Positions 43,836-53,825 of a stretch of DNA of 64,000 nt are shown piece by piece. The notes beneath the pieces were generated by a model. That model had not been told where the DNA came from and did not search any database. It worked only from the letters and a program-made list of their open reading frames with translations. This DNA comes from Gluconobacter kanchanaburiensis NBRC 103587 (GTDB lineage: Bacteria; Pseudomonadota; Alphaproteobacteria; Acetobacterales; Acetobacteraceae). Every line of letters begins with the position of its first letter. The first letter of the stretch is position 1. A program made the translations under genes and the position numbers. Location of the stretch: positions 1-64,000 of the forward strand of contig NZ_BJVA01000001.1 in NCBI RefSeq assembly GCF_007988905.1, read 5' to 3'.

Positions 43836-44042
43836 ATGAAAGCCCGCCCCGGAAAAGAAGAGGTCGTCCGCGGGGCAGACTGTCTGCAGTCATCAGCGAC
43901 AGTTCGAAAAACAGCAGACATGGAGAGCACTCAGTTTGCGATTGTCATTGCCCGCAGGGAAAACCCCGTCCGGGGAGGTCCAGATATCATCCTGTCTATT
44001 ATCTGTTCCTCCGCCGGGACTGTCAATTTATGACATTATGTT

Positions 44043-45539
44043 TCAGGGTTGGCGGCTATCCGCCTGAATCCAGGACGCGACATCTGCCGAGAGGGCATGA
44101 CGGCTGGCCGGGCGGGTGTAGAGCATGTGACCACCCTGATAGAGATGCAGGGAGACGCGGTCCGATCCGACGGTCAGGTGGTCCTTCATCCAGCGTGCGG
44201 TCGCGAACGGGCAGGCCACGTCATAATAGCCGTTCGCTACGAAAACGCGCAGACCGGGATCAAGAGCCAGAAGGCGGTTCAAAACCGGGATCTGATGGAT
44301 CGGAGAGGGACCACCCGCGCTCCATTTCCAGCTTGAGTTCACCTTGAAGGACAGCAGATCGTAGGTCAGGGGGGTCTTGAAGCCGAGGTCGTTTGCGGCA
44401 TAGCCCGAGAAGGCGTTGCCATAAGCGCGACCAAAGCCGAACAGCGTCGGATCTGGGCTCTCGTCCAAGCCGTCTGCCGAAGGATCGGCGATCGACTGCG
44501 TGAAATCATAAAGCCCATACAGGCGTCCGTTCCGGGACATGATGTCATGCGAGCCGATGGCCGGGATTCCGTGCTGGCGGGCAATCACGTCCTGCGGCAG
44601 GCCGGTGCGCTGGGCGATCTCGGCATAAAGCGCCTGACCTTCGCTACCCGACGGGAGCTTGCCGGCGATTTTCGGCAGATAGGTGTTCAGGGACCACTGA
44701 TAGGCGTCTTCGGCAGTCTTGTCCGTCACGTTCGGACTCTGATGCGATGTGATCAGGCTAGGCATCATGAGGGCGGCGGAGAGCGGGTTGTCGTCTGAAT
44801 CCAGCAGGGGCATCTCGATGGCCGGGGAGATCATGACGATGCCATTGAGCAGGATGCCCTGTTCCATCTGGAGCGCATTTGCGACCTGAATGGAACGGAT
44901 GCCGCCATAGCTTTCACCCACGAGGTAGTGCGGGGAGGCTTCACGACCGTTGGCCGACGTCCACAGGCCGATGGCTTTGGCGAAGGCGCTGGCGTCCTGC
45001 TTGACGCCGTAGAACTGGTCTCCGGCCTTGGCCGTATCGGTGGGGCGGGAATACCCTGTGCCCACAGCGTCGATGAAGACCATGTCAGTGACGGGGAGCC
45101 AGCTATCGGGGTTGTCACCGAGCTGGGCATGGGTGCCGTCCGTTGGGTCCTTGGCAGGCATGGTCAGGGCCTTGGGGCCAGCCGCGCCGAGGTTCAGATA
45201 GGCCGTGGCCGCACCCGGACCGCCATTGAAGAAATACGAGACCGGGCGTGTGCCAGCCGGGACGCCATCCTTCGTGTAGGACACATAGAACATGCGGGCC
45301 GTAGGCTTGCCGTCGGGGCCGCGCAGGATGAGCGTTCCGGCATGAGCGGTGTAGGCGATGCCGTTCAGATGATGCTGGGTGATGGAATCCGCCGGGAGCA
45401 GGGCGGGCTCGCCCGTAAAGGCGTCATTTGCCTTCACGGCTTCAACCTTGGCGTCGGTCTTGGGGGCATCGGCCGCCGCAGCCGTGCAGACAGGGGAGAG
45501 GAGCGTTAAGGCGAGCAGGGCTGCGCGGCGGGTCATCAT
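44043..45539 (-). CDS. Secreted serine carboxypeptidase-like enzyme (peptidase S10)
   Basis: 498 residues with an N-terminal signal peptide (RRAALLALTLLSPVCTAAAA). Serine nucleophile Ser210 in VGESYGG, oxyanion-hole segment FFNGGPGAATAYLNLGAAGP, catalytic Asp in VANGYYDVACPF and His in YQGGHMLY, the complete S10 triad. Cleaves C-terminal residues from peptides at acidic pH in known relatives, suiting an acidic periplasm. Single gene. Confidence 0.9.
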   Translation of the reverse strand: MMTRRAALLALTLLSPVCTAAAADAPKTDAKVEAVKANDAFTGEPALLPADSITQHHLNGIAYTAHAGTLILRGPDGKPTARMFYVSYTKDGVPAGTRPVSYFFNGGPGAATAYLNLGAAGPKALTMPAKDPTDGTHAQLGDNPDSWLPVTDMVFIDAVGTGYSRPTDTAKAGDQFYGVKQDASAFAKAIGLWTSANGREASPHYLVGESYGGIRSIQVANALQMEQGILLNGIVMISPAIEMPLLDSDDNPLSAALMMPSLITSHQSPNVTDKTAEDAYQWSLNTYLPKIAGKLPSGSEGQALYAEIAQRTGLPQDVIARQHGIPAIGSHDIMSRNGRLYGLYDFTQSIADPSADGLDESPDPTLFGFGRAYGNAFSGYAANDLGFKTPLTYDLLSFKVNSSWKWSAGGPSPIHQIPVLNRLLALDPGLRVFVANGYYDVACPFATARWMKDHLTVGSDRVSLHLYQGGHMLYTRPASRHALSADVASWIQADSRQP

Positions 45540-45658
45540 CTGACGGGCATCTCCGGGAAAAAACAGGAAGAGTCCGCCCTATCAGTCCTGAGGCGTAACG
45601 GCCATCGCTTCCGCATGAAGTTTTCGTCATGCGGAAGCAGTTTGAAGCTGGCGTTCAA

Positions 45659-47062
45659 TCAGGTTCCGCGGGGCGTGATGTTGGGGCGCAGCATCAGGCG
45701 CGGGTCGGCGACGCGGTCATACTCTTCGGATGTCATGAAACCCAGTTCCAGTGCGGCTTCACGCGGGCTCAGATCCTTTTCCATGGCGTGATGCGCGACT
45801 TGTGCGGCGCGGTCATAGCCGATGGCAGGCGAAAGCGCTGTGACGAGAACGAGCGAACGCTCCAGATCCTGCTTCAGCTTCTCCGTATTGGCTTTCGTGC
45901 CTTCGACGAGGAACCGGCGGAAGTTTTCCGACCCATCATGCAGAAGGGTGATGCCCTGCATGATGTTGTGGATCATGAGCGGTTTGTAGACATTCATGTC
46001 CAGCATGCCCGCAGCCCCGCCCAGCCCGACCGCAACGTCATTGCTCATGACCTGAAGGGCGAGCATGGCCAGCGCCTCGGCCTGCGTCGGGTTGATCTTG
46101 CCCGGCATGATCGACGATCCCGGCTCGTTCTCCGGCAGGTGCAGTTCACCCAGACCGGCTCGCGGGCCGCAGGCGAGGAGGCGGATGTCATTGGCGATCT
46201 TGAACAGGCTGCCTGCCGTCGTGCGCAGCGCGCCTGATAGATGCACGAGTGCGTCATGTGCGCCCTGAAGCGCGAACTTGTTCTCACCTGCCGTGAAGCC
46301 GAGGCTCGTCAGCCGTGCGATTTCCGTACACGCGCGGCGGTCGAAGCCTTCATCCGTGCTGACGCCCGTGCCCAGTGCCGTGCCGCCGAGGGCGAGGGGG
46401 AACAGACCATCGCGGGCCTGTTCCAGACGGGCGATATTGTCCGTCAGCATCCCGGCATAGCCGTGCCATTCCTGACCCAGCGTGATGGGAACGGCATCCT
46501 GAAGATGTGTGCGGCCGACCTTGACCAGATCGCGCCATTCCTCGGCCTTGGCGGCCATGGCGTCGCGCAGGCGGGTCAGGGCCGGGATGAGGCGGCGATG
46601 CGTGCCAAGGACGGCCGCGATATGCATGGCGGTCGGGAAGTTGCAGTTGGTGGACTGCGACATGTTGACGTGATCGTTCGGATGCAGGGGCGTCTTGCTG
46701 CCGAGCGGATTGCCGGTGATCTGACAGCCGCGGTTTGCGATCACTTCATTGACGTTCATGTTGAACTGCGTGCCCGAACCCGTCATCCAGACATGCAGCG
46801 GGAACATCCGGTCATGCTCACCCCTGATGATCTCGTCACAGACAGTCTGGATCAGATCGGCCCGGTCCTGCGACAGGCGACCGCTGGCGGCATTGGCCGT
46901 CGCGCAGGCGCGCTTCATGATCGCATAGGCCTCGATCATTTCATGCGGCATCAGCTCGCGGCCGATGCTGAAATATTTCAGGGAGCGCTGGGTCTGCGCG
47001 CCCCACAGCACATCGTCAGCGACGTCGATCGGGCCCATGCCATCGGTTTCGGTGCGGCTCAT
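45659..47062 (-). CDS. fumC: Fumarate hydratase, class II
   Basis: 467 residues. Iron-free fumarase of the citric acid cycle, homotetrameric, cytoplasmic. Class II signature [13 protein letters not shown] and the active-site segments [18 protein letters not shown] and [13 protein letters not shown] are all present. Argininosuccinate lyase and aspartase share the fold, but the TGSGTQ(F/T)NMN form fits FumC. Stands alone; the EamA gene upstream is 126 bases away on the same strand. Confidence 0.96.
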   Translation of the reverse strand: MSRTETDGMGPIDVADDVLWGAQTQRSLKYFSIGRELMPHEMIEAYAIMKRACATANAASGRLSQDRADLIQTVCDEIIRGEHDRMFPLHVWMTGSGTQFNMNVNEVIANRGCQITGNPLGSKTPLHPNDHVNMSQSTNCNFPTAMHIAAVLGTHRRLIPALTRLRDAMAAKAEEWRDLVKVGRTHLQDAVPITLGQEWHGYAGMLTDNIARLEQARDGLFPLALGGTALGTGVSTDEGFDRRACTEIARLTSLGFTAGENKFALQGAHDALVHLSGALRTTAGSLFKIANDIRLLACGPRAGLGELHLPENEPGSSIMPGKINPTQAEALAMLALQVMSNDVAVGLGGAAGMLDMNVYKPLMIHNIMQGITLLHDGSENFRRFLVEGTKANTEKLKQDLERSLVLVTALSPAIGYDRAAQVAHHAMEKDLSPREAALELGFMTSEEYDRVADPRLMLRPNITPRGT

Positions 47063-47188
47063 TGTCTGTTTTCGGCTTTCCTGCGGGTGATCGGGCTCAT
47101 TTCATCGCGGAAATTATCGCACAATCGCCGCAGGACAAAGGAAGACAGCCATAGAAAATCAGGATGCCGTCACAGCGAAGAAGCGGCT

Positions 47189-48085
47189 TCAGGATTCCAC
47201 GATCTGGGCAACCGGGTGGCGGCCATAGGTATTGGTCAGGATCACGCCGGCCATCACGACGGCTCCTCCGATCAGGGTGCGCAGAGAGGGGACCTCGTCG
47301 GTGAGGATATAGGCCAGAACCATCGTGACGGGGGGCAGAAGGTAAAGCAGCGCGGCGCCCCGGGACGCGCCGAGATGGCCGATGACGAATCCCCAGGCGG
47401 CATAACCAAAAGCCGCGGGGAAAATCCCGAGTTCCAGCACAGCCGCCTGTCCCTGCCATGAGGCATGAGAGAAACTTGTGAGGCCCTGAGGCAGCCAGGG
47501 GGTCAGGAAAATCGCACCGGAAATCAGGACATAAGCGATCGTCGGCAGGGCGCCGTAACGGCGGATCAGGCCCTTCTGAAGGATCGTGTAAAACGCCGCG
47601 CAGACAGCCGCGCCGAACACCAGTGTCGCACCGGAACCAAAGGAGAGGCCACCGCTTTGCCCGTTGGCGATCATGGCGACGCCGCTGAAGCTCAGAATCG
47701 ATCCAGCCCAGCCCCAGCGGGACATGCGCTCACCGAGGAACACCATGGCCAGAAGCCCCGCCATTAATGGTGCGGCGCTGATCAGAAGGCTGGCAGCTCC
47801 GGATGAGACGGTCATTTCTCCGCAGTTGAACATGATATTGTAAAGCATGATCCCGATCATGCCGCAGGCAAAAATCTGCGGAATATCAGCGGTCAGCGGG
47901 CGCGCAGGACGTTTCCAGCAAAGCCAGAGTGTCGCCATGACCGCTGCGACGGCATAGCGCAACGCGGCCAGTGGAACGGGCGCGAAATCATGCAGGGCAA
48001 TCCGGACGACAGGATAGGCGCTTGCCCAGGACAGAATAGCCATGGCGACGAAAAAAGGCAGTGAGCGTCCGGAGGATTGTGTCAT
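47189..48085 (-). CDS. EamA/DMT-family transporter
   Basis: 298 residues, ten predicted helices in two EamA repeats (AILSWASAYPVVRIALHDFAPV begins the first, ATLVFGAAVCAAFYTILQKGLIRRYG the second). Family members export amino acids or metabolites. Substrate unknown. Not part of the ccm operon: the gap to the zinc-ribbon gene is 93 bases. Confidence 0.88.
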   Translation of the reverse strand: MTQSSGRSLPFFVAMAILSWASAYPVVRIALHDFAPVPLAALRYAVAAVMATLWLCWKRPARPLTADIPQIFACGMIGIMLYNIMFNCGEMTVSSGAASLLISAAPLMAGLLAMVFLGERMSRWGWAGSILSFSGVAMIANGQSGGLSFGSGATLVFGAAVCAAFYTILQKGLIRRYGALPTIAYVLISGAIFLTPWLPQGLTSFSHASWQGQAAVLELGIFPAAFGYAAWGFVIGHLGASRGAALLYLLPPVTMVLAYILTDEVPSLRTLIGGAVVMAGVILTNTYGRHPVAQIVES

Positions 48086-48178
48086 TCCTGCCCATTAGCA
48101 GGAATGTTCCGGATCCGTGAAGAGTCCGGGAGGTGTGCTGGGTGGAGCATGCCTGAACAGGCATCCGCCTCCCTCGCT

Positions 48179-48460
48179 TTATTTCAGCCAGCGATCACCG
48201 CTGAAACGGTTGTGGGAAAACAGGAAACCGGCCACCAGCCCCACGGCGGCGAAGACGATCGTCCAGAGCGAAATGGGCAGCAACAGGGTCGAAACCGCAG
48301 AAAGAAGAACCATTCCCGCAAAGGCACAGACGCAGGATTCAATGACCTGAGGGCCGTAATGGCGCTCTGCTCCGCAACTGGGGCATTTTTCCGAGGTGGG
48401 ACGCATGGGTTGACGGCAGACGGGGCACAGCGCGATGGCGTTGGCTTCGGGTTTTCTCAC
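48179..48460 (-). CDS. Small zinc-ribbon membrane protein
   Basis: 93 residues with a GTG start overlapping the ccmI stop (GTGA), so it is translated with the ccm operon. N-terminal zinc ribbon CPVC-x10-CPSC, then two hydrophobic helices (SCVCAFAGMVLLSAVSTLLLPIS and WTIVFAAVGLVAGFLF). No known Ccm component looks like this; a role in haem or membrane quality control is conceivable but unproven. Confidence 0.75.
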   Translation of the reverse strand: MRKPEANAIALCPVCRQPMRPTSEKCPSCGAERHYGPQVIESCVCAFAGMVLLSAVSTLLLPISLWTIVFAAVGLVAGFLFSHNRFSGDRWLK

Positions 48461-49197
48461 TGACCGTTATTCTCCTGATGTTCGCCGACCGCGATACGCG
48501 CTTCCACCGCCATGCGCCAGGGGGCATCAGCCGGGGCTGCCGCCAGGGCACGACGATAAAGGTCGAGGCTTTCAGCAGAGATATGGCTTCCATCCCGGCT
48601 TTCAAGCTCCGCGAGACGAACAGCAAGTTCGGGCTCGAAATGGGCGTCGAGAGCCGCTTTCCAGTCCCGGATTGCCTCTTTTGTCATCCCCGCCTTGGCT
48701 TCGACCTGTCCCAGCAGGAAATGCCCGGTCGCATAGGTCTGGGAGCCTGCGGGGATCGTTGCCACTTCGGCCTGGAGCTTCTGGATCATCTGCAGATCCT
48801 TCGCATCCGGGCCTGTCTGTCGTTCGCTCAGAGGCTGGGGGGGCAGGGAGGGATGACCGTTGACGATGTAAAGCGCAAAAGCCAGCACCGGAATGCCAAT
48901 CCCGACGGCTGCGGCGGGCAGGATACGTCTGCGCTTTGTGGGTTCGGCAGACAGATCCTCAACGGCGGCTTCGCCATCCGTGGCCAGCAGGCGACGCTGA
49001 ACTTCCAGACGGGCCGCCTGATATTCGTCGTCATTAATGAGGGCGAGGGCATGATCGCGCTCCAGATCGCCAAGCTGTCCACGATACAGCGTCAGAGCGG
49101 AGTCACGCGCGTTGACGCGCCGGCGCAGGGTCCGCAGCCCCAGAAATGCGGGGCACAGGGCCACCGCTGCAATAATCAGGATTCCCAACCAGAACAA
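48457..49197 (-). CDS. ccmI: Cytochrome c-type biogenesis protein CcmI
   Basis: 246 residues, TTG start with GGGAG eight bases upstream inside the ccmH end. An N-terminal helix (FWLGILIIAAVALCPAFLGL), a cytoplasmic loop with LYRGQLGDLERDHALALINDDEYQAARLE, a second helix, then a TPR-like periplasmic part. CcmI chaperones apocytochrome c to the haem ligase. In order within ccmCDEFGHI; second helix near residue 90. Confidence 0.88.
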   Translation of the reverse strand: MFWLGILIIAAVALCPAFLGLRTLRRRVNARDSALTLYRGQLGDLERDHALALINDDEYQAARLEVQRRLLATDGEAAVEDLSAEPTKRRRILPAAAVGIGIPVLAFALYIVNGHPSLPPQPLSERQTGPDAKDLQMIQKLQAEVATIPAGSQTYATGHFLLGQVEAKAGMTKEAIRDWKAALDAHFEPELAVRLAELESRDGSHISAESLDLYRRALAAAPADAPWRMAVEARIAVGEHQENNGQ

Positions 49198-49202
49198 AAA
49201 GT

Positions 49203-49673
49203 TTACTCCCGGCCCGACAGGGCATCCAGACGCGCGCGCTCATCATCCGTGAGCGGCGCAGGCGTGACGACGGTGCGGCGTTTGGTCGCACGCCATGCAA
49301 TGACAAGTCCGGCCACCAGCGCGAGCGCCGGCATCAGCCAGAGCAGAGCGGTGGACCATGAAAACTGTGGGGCCAGACGGATGAACTCGCCATAGCGTTC
49401 GGTCATCCAGTCCATGATCTGCTGATCAGATTTCCCAGCCGAGACCTGCTCGCGCACGACCTTGCGCAGATCGCGGGCGAGGGGCGCGCTGCTGTCCTCG
49501 ATGCTCTCATTCTGACAGACAAGGCAGCGCAGATGCGCTCCAATGGCTTCGGCCCGCTTTTCCTGCGCCGGGTTGGGCAGCATTTCGGACGGATCATCCA
49601 AGGCGAGTGCTACACCACCACCAATCAGACCCACTGCGAGCAGCAGGGCCGGAAAGCGCTTGAAGGTCTTCAT
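49203..49673 (-). CDS. ccmH: Cytochrome c-type biogenesis protein CcmH
   Basis: 156 residues. Signal peptide, then the redox motif LRCLVCQNESIEDSSAPLA (LRCxxCQ), the hallmark of CcmH, which keeps the haem-binding CxxCH of apocytochromes reduced. A C-terminal helix anchors it (FSWSTALLWLMPALALVAGLVI). ATG overlaps the ccmG stop by four bases. Confidence 0.94.
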   Translation of the reverse strand: MKTFKRFPALLLAVGLIGGGVALALDDPSEMLPNPAQEKRAEAIGAHLRCLVCQNESIEDSSAPLARDLRKVVREQVSAGKSDQQIMDWMTERYGEFIRLAPQFSWSTALLWLMPALALVAGLVIAWRATKRRTVVTPAPLTDDERARLDALSGRE

Positions 49674-50224
49674 AGACCGGCCAGCCTCGGGCGGATTTCC
49701 GCCTCGTAGATCTGTGGATCGAGGGCTGCGCTTCCGTGCCAGATGATGCGGCCTCCCGGTGCGACCAGAAAACTCTCGGGCACGCCTGTCACGCCCCAGT
49801 CGATCGCGACGCGGCCATGGCGGTCTGACGCAACGCGCGCATAGGGGGAGCCGTCACGCTGGACGAAGCCGGCAGCGTTCTCGGGCTTGTCCTCATAGGC
49901 GATGCCCCAGATCGGCATGTTGCGCGAAATCGCACGCAGGCCGGGCATTTCCGCCACGCAGGGAATGCACCATGAAGCAAAGAAATTGACCAGAACCGGG
50001 CGGTGCTGGGCTTTCAGTTCCGCATCGGTGAAGCCATCGCCAAGACCTGGGAGGCCGGGCATGGCGAAGCTCGGGATGGGTTTGCCGACATTGGGGTTCT
50101 TGATGGCGCGCGGGTCGAAGGCGCCGCTGCGCATGTCGCTCAGCATCCGCCAGAAGCCGACGCCGAGGACACCTGCACCAATGATCGGAGCGGCCGTGAG
50201 GATGCCGCGTCGTGTTGCGTTCAT
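49670..50224 (-). CDS. ccmG: Thiol:disulfide interchange protein CcmG/DsbE
   Basis: 184 residues. Membrane-anchored periplasmic thioredoxin with active site FFASWCIPCVAEMPG (WCxPC) and the cis-proline/TGVPESFLVAPGG loop. Reduces CcmH or apocytochrome c. Good ribosome site GGGAGAGAG. Twelve bases after ccmF and overlapping ccmH. Confidence 0.94.
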   Translation of the reverse strand: MNATRRGILTAAPIIGAGVLGVGFWRMLSDMRSGAFDPRAIKNPNVGKPIPSFAMPGLPGLGDGFTDAELKAQHRPVLVNFFASWCIPCVAEMPGLRAISRNMPIWGIAYEDKPENAAGFVQRDGSPYARVASDRHGRVAIDWGVTGVPESFLVAPGGRIIWHGSAALDPQIYEAEIRPRLAGL

Positions 50225-50236
50225 GTCTCTCTCCCC

Positions 50237-52216
50237 TCAGGCGCGGGCCATGTTGCGGGCGGCCGCGCGCTTGGGGGCGCCGATCCGCATCCGGCGGTCA
50301 GACAGCGAGAATGCGCCGCCAATGGCCATGATCAGCCCGCCCAGCCACATCCAGGGCGCGAGCGGATTGCGGTGCAGGCGCAGGACATAGGTCGTGTCCT
50401 TGCCCGTGCCATGCCGGTCGCCCACCACGCCGTACAGGTCGGTGATAAAGTTGGTGTGGATCGCGACTTCGGTCGTGGTCTGGCTCTGCGTCGTGAAGTC
50501 ACGCTTTTCTGGATGCAGGATTGTCACGAGCTTGCCGTTATGGCGGATGGCGATGTCGGCCTGCATGGCCTTGTAGTTCGGGCCGATATAGTCGTGCACA
50601 TCCAGCAGCGTCCAGTCGTCTCCGGCCAGAGAGCGCGTTTCGCCGATATGAACTTCAACAATCGCGTGCTCGGCCTGAGACATGCCGCACAGGCCGAGAA
50701 TGGTGATGCCTGCGCCGATATGGGCCAGCGCCGCTCCCCAGCTTGAGCGCGGCAGGTTCTTCATACGCTCCCACACGCCCTGCGCGGAGGTATGGCCGAT
50801 GCCGATCCGGCGCAACACGTCGGAGACGGAAGCCGCGATCACCCAGACGGCCAGCGCGCCGCAGGCGATGGGCAGGATGCCGGAAAGCTTCCAGAAGCAC
50901 AGGACCAGCCCGACCGCCGCAATCCCGGCTGCGGCATAAAGATGCGAGAAGGTCCGGGCGAGCTGTGCGCGCTTCCACGGCAGCGCGGTGCCGACGCCCA
51001 TGGCCAGCAGGAGCGGCAGGGTCAGCGGGATCGTCGCGGCGTCAAAGAATGGCTTGCCAACAGAGATCGTCCGTCCAGCCAGAAGCTGCATGAAGGGCGG
51101 GTACATCGTGCCTGTGACGACGACGGCGCAGATCGAGCACAGCAGGATGTTGTTCAGGACCAGCGAGCCTTCACGCGAAACGGGCGAGAACAGACCGGTC
51201 GAGGTGAGGGAGGGCGCTCGCCACGCAAACAGTGCAAGCGAGCCGCCGATAACGATGGCCAGCAAGGCAAGGATGAACACGCCACGAGCGGGATCGTTGG
51301 CGAAGGCATGGACCGAGTTCAGGATCCCCGAGCGGACGAGGAACGTGCCGGACAGGGAGAACGAGAAAGTCGCAATGGCCAGCAGGACCGTCCAGATTTT
51401 CAGGCCTTCGCGCTTTTCCACGACAATGGCAGAATGAACGAGGGCGGTGCCCGTCAGCCAGGGAATGAGGGAGGCGTTTTCCACCGGATCCCAGAACCAG
51501 TAACCGCCCCAGCCCAGCACATAATAGGACCACCAGGAGCCCAGCGCGATACCACAGGTCAGAAAGCACCAGGCCGCCACGGCCCAGGGACGAACCCAGC
51601 GGCCCCATGCGGCATCAACGCGGCCCTCAATCAGGGCGGCGACCGCGAAGGCGAAGGGGACGGCGAAACCGACATAGCCGGTGTAGAGAATGGGGGGGTG
51701 GAAGGCGAGGCCCGGATCCTGAAGGAGCGGATTCATGCCCTGACCATCCATCGGTGCCGGGAATACACGGTCGAACGGATCGGAGGTCAGAAGGCAGAAC
51801 ATCTGGAACCCGGCGGAGACACCGCCGAGGATGGCCAGAACGCGTCCGCGCAGGATGTCCGGCAGGTTGCGGCCAAATAGCGAGACTGCGCCGCCGCAAA
51901 CAGCGAGGATCAGCGTCCAGAGCAGGACGGAGCCTTCATGGTTGCCCCAGACGCCCGTGATTTTATACAGCAGTGGCTTGGAGACGGCGGAGTTCGCCGC
52001 GACGTTTTGGACGGAGAAATCGTCGCTGACGGCGCACATCACGAGGCACAGGAACGAATAACCCAGTGCGATAAGCTGCGAGACCGCAAGATAGGGTGCG
52101 AGCCCTACGAGACGGGCGTCGCGGCGGCTGGCGCCCCAGAGCGGAACGGCGAACTGCACAAGGGCAAGCACACAAGCGAGGGCCAGGGCGAAATGGCCCT
52201 GTTCTGGTCCGAACAT
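50237..52216 (-). CDS. ccmF: Haem lyase CcmF
   Basis: 659 residues, about fifteen membrane helices. Contains the tryptophan-rich haem-handling WWD motif GWGGYWFWDPVENASLIPWL and the conserved helices of the CcmF/CycK family. With CcmH and CcmI it ligates haem to apocytochrome c at the periplasmic face. Full family length. Seven bases after ccmE. Confidence 0.96.
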   Translation of the reverse strand: MFGPEQGHFALALACVLALVQFAVPLWGASRRDARLVGLAPYLAVSQLIALGYSFLCLVMCAVSDDFSVQNVAANSAVSKPLLYKITGVWGNHEGSVLLWTLILAVCGGAVSLFGRNLPDILRGRVLAILGGVSAGFQMFCLLTSDPFDRVFPAPMDGQGMNPLLQDPGLAFHPPILYTGYVGFAVPFAFAVAALIEGRVDAAWGRWVRPWAVAAWCFLTCGIALGSWWSYYVLGWGGYWFWDPVENASLIPWLTGTALVHSAIVVEKREGLKIWTVLLAIATFSFSLSGTFLVRSGILNSVHAFANDPARGVFILALLAIVIGGSLALFAWRAPSLTSTGLFSPVSREGSLVLNNILLCSICAVVVTGTMYPPFMQLLAGRTISVGKPFFDAATIPLTLPLLLAMGVGTALPWKRAQLARTFSHLYAAAGIAAVGLVLCFWKLSGILPIACGALAVWVIAASVSDVLRRIGIGHTSAQGVWERMKNLPRSSWGAALAHIGAGITILGLCGMSQAEHAIVEVHIGETRSLAGDDWTLLDVHDYIGPNYKAMQADIAIRHNGKLVTILHPEKRDFTTQSQTTTEVAIHTNFITDLYGVVGDRHGTGKDTTYVLRLHRNPLAPWMWLGGLIMAIGGAFSLSDRRMRIGAPKRAAARNMARA

Positions 52217-52223
52217 CAGGCGA

Positions 52224-52727
52224 TCAGCCCCCTGCTTTCTTTGCGGTCATGGTGTCCCAACTTGAGGCGTCCGGCGCTTTGCCGAAGCGCGGGTCCCATT
52301 TGCCAGTCCGTTTGAGTTCGTCCGCGACTTCTTTGGGCATGTAGGTCTCGTCATGCTTGGCGAGAACTTCGCTGGCTGTGAAGCCGCCATCCTTCTGCAC
52401 GGTGCCGAGGGCCACCACGCTCTGTCCTTCACGGAACAGGTCGGGGAGGATTCCGGTGTAATGCACCTCGACGGCGGCCTGTCCGTCCGTAACTTCGAAG
52501 GCGTTCACGGGAGTGCCGTTCTCGTTGATACGGTGCAGGCTGCCGGCCATAACCATGCCGCCAAGGCGGATGGTTCGGTCAGGCGAGGGTGGATTAGCCT
52601 TCACCTGCGACGGCGCCATGAAAAAGACGATGTTGGACGAGAACGCCCGCAGGGTCAGGGCGGCAGCGGAGCCGACGCAGGCGACACAGGCGATAACGAT
52701 CCAGAGACGACGGGTCTTGCGGGTCAT
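52224..52727 (-). CDS. ccmE: Haem chaperone CcmE
   Basis: 167 residues. One N-terminal membrane helix, then an OB-fold domain with the haem-binding His125 and Tyr129 in VLAKHDETYMPKEV. Carries haem covalently from CcmC to CcmF. Start ATG overlaps the ccmD stop by four bases. Confidence 0.95.
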   Translation of the reverse strand: MTRKTRRLWIVIACVACVGSAAALTLRAFSSNIVFFMAPSQVKANPPSPDRTIRLGGMVMAGSLHRINENGTPVNAFEVTDGQAAVEVHYTGILPDLFREGQSVVALGTVQKDGGFTASEVLAKHDETYMPKEVADELKRTGKWDPRFGKAPDASSWDTMTAKKAGG

Positions 52728-52891
52728 GATGCTGACCTTTCACGACGGCGGGCATGACCTTCGACGGCGGCCAGACGGGCTTTGGATTTCCGAAGGCGCA
52801 GAGCAGCACCAACGCCGAGGACGAGCGAACAGCCCAGCGTGAGAGCGTAGGATACCGCAATATATTGCCAGTGGTTCGGGAGGTGCATCAT
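52724..52891 (-). CDS. ccmD: Haem exporter subunit CcmD (very short gene)
   Basis: 55 residues, easily missed because of size. One membrane helix (WQYIAVSYALTLGCSLVLGV) followed by a basic cytoplasmic tail (RLRKSKARL) as in known CcmD. Both ends overlap neighbours by four bases (ATGA with the ccmC stop and with the ccmE start), so position and coupling fit exactly. CcmD links CcmC to CcmE release. Confidence 0.88.
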   Translation of the reverse strand: MMHLPNHWQYIAVSYALTLGCSLVLGVGAALRLRKSKARLAAVEGHARRRERSAS

Positions 52892-53733
52892 GCGACTTGA
52901 CTGTCCCTGCGATCGAGACGCGAACGGGCCATCATCTGGCGCGCACGGCTTTCATGGATGGCGGCGCTGAGCCGGGTGAAAATGACGGCCGCAACACCGA
53001 GCGTGAAGCCGATCGTGCAGATCAACAGCGGCCAGAGCATCATCATGGACATGGTGGGCGCGCCGGTCAGGGTGATACTGTCGGGCTGATGCAGTGTGTT
53101 CCACCACTGGACACTGAACTTGATGATCGGCAGGTCGATCACACCCGCCAGAGCGAGGATTGCGGCGGCCCGCTGGCCACGGGCAGGCTCATCGAAGGCT
53201 CGGATCAGGGCAATATGGCCGAGATACAAAAAGAACAGCACCAGCATCGAGGTCAGGCGTGCATCCCACACCCACCATGTGCCCCACATCGGCTCGCCCC
53301 AGAGCGAACCCGTAATCAGACACAAAGCGGCAGCACAGGCACCGACGGGTCCGATCTCGATGGCGGCCAGATCCGCAAGCGGATGCCGCCAGACCAGCGA
53401 CAGCACGGCACAGACCGCGAGCCCCAGATAACAGGACGACGCCAGCCAGGCCATCGGGACATGCACATACATGATGCGAACCGTATCGCCCTGCTGCCAG
53501 TCAGCGGGAGCGATGAACAGGCCCCAGATGACCCCGATCGTCAGGAACAGGATCGCGCCGCTGCTCAACCAGGGAAGCAGGGCGCGCGCCAGACGCAGGA
53601 ACTGCCCCGGATTGGCATAGCGATGGAGCAGGTTGGGGGTAGGGCGCACAGGGACACGGACCTCGGCAGAGTGGCGGCGCGGCAACCGGGTTCCCGCGAA
53701 TGGTTCCCCATTGAAATAGTCCGAAGCAATCAT
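52888..53733 (-). CDS. ccmC: Haem exporter protein CcmC
   Basis: 281 residues, six helices. Tryptophan-rich signature TWWVWDARLTSMLVLFFLY and flanking His residues (MYVHVPMAWL) position haem for CcmE. An extra ~45-residue basic N-terminus is longer than usual and may include a false start. First gene of the ccm operon here; ccmA and ccmB, normally upstream, are not in the window. Confidence 0.93.
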   Translation of the reverse strand: MIASDYFNGEPFAGTRLPRRHSAEVRVPVRPTPNLLHRYANPGQFLRLARALLPWLSSGAILFLTIGVIWGLFIAPADWQQGDTVRIMYVHVPMAWLASSCYLGLAVCAVLSLVWRHPLADLAAIEIGPVGACAAALCLITGSLWGEPMWGTWWVWDARLTSMLVLFFLYLGHIALIRAFDEPARGQRAAAILALAGVIDLPIIKFSVQWWNTLHQPDSITLTGAPTMSMMMLWPLLICTIGFTLGVAAVIFTRLSAAIHESRARQMMARSRLDRRDSQVA

Positions 53734-53825
53734 ATTCGGAAGAGGCGCGTTGTCCCATTGTTCCGATCACTGTTATCACGTTTCACGGAAATGAGCGTTC
53801 AACACCCATGCAGCAGGAGTGAACC

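Noticed and set aside
50792-51880. 362-codon plus-strand open frame opposite ccmF
   Set aside because: High-GC antisense frame; ccmF on the other strand is full length with clear motifs.
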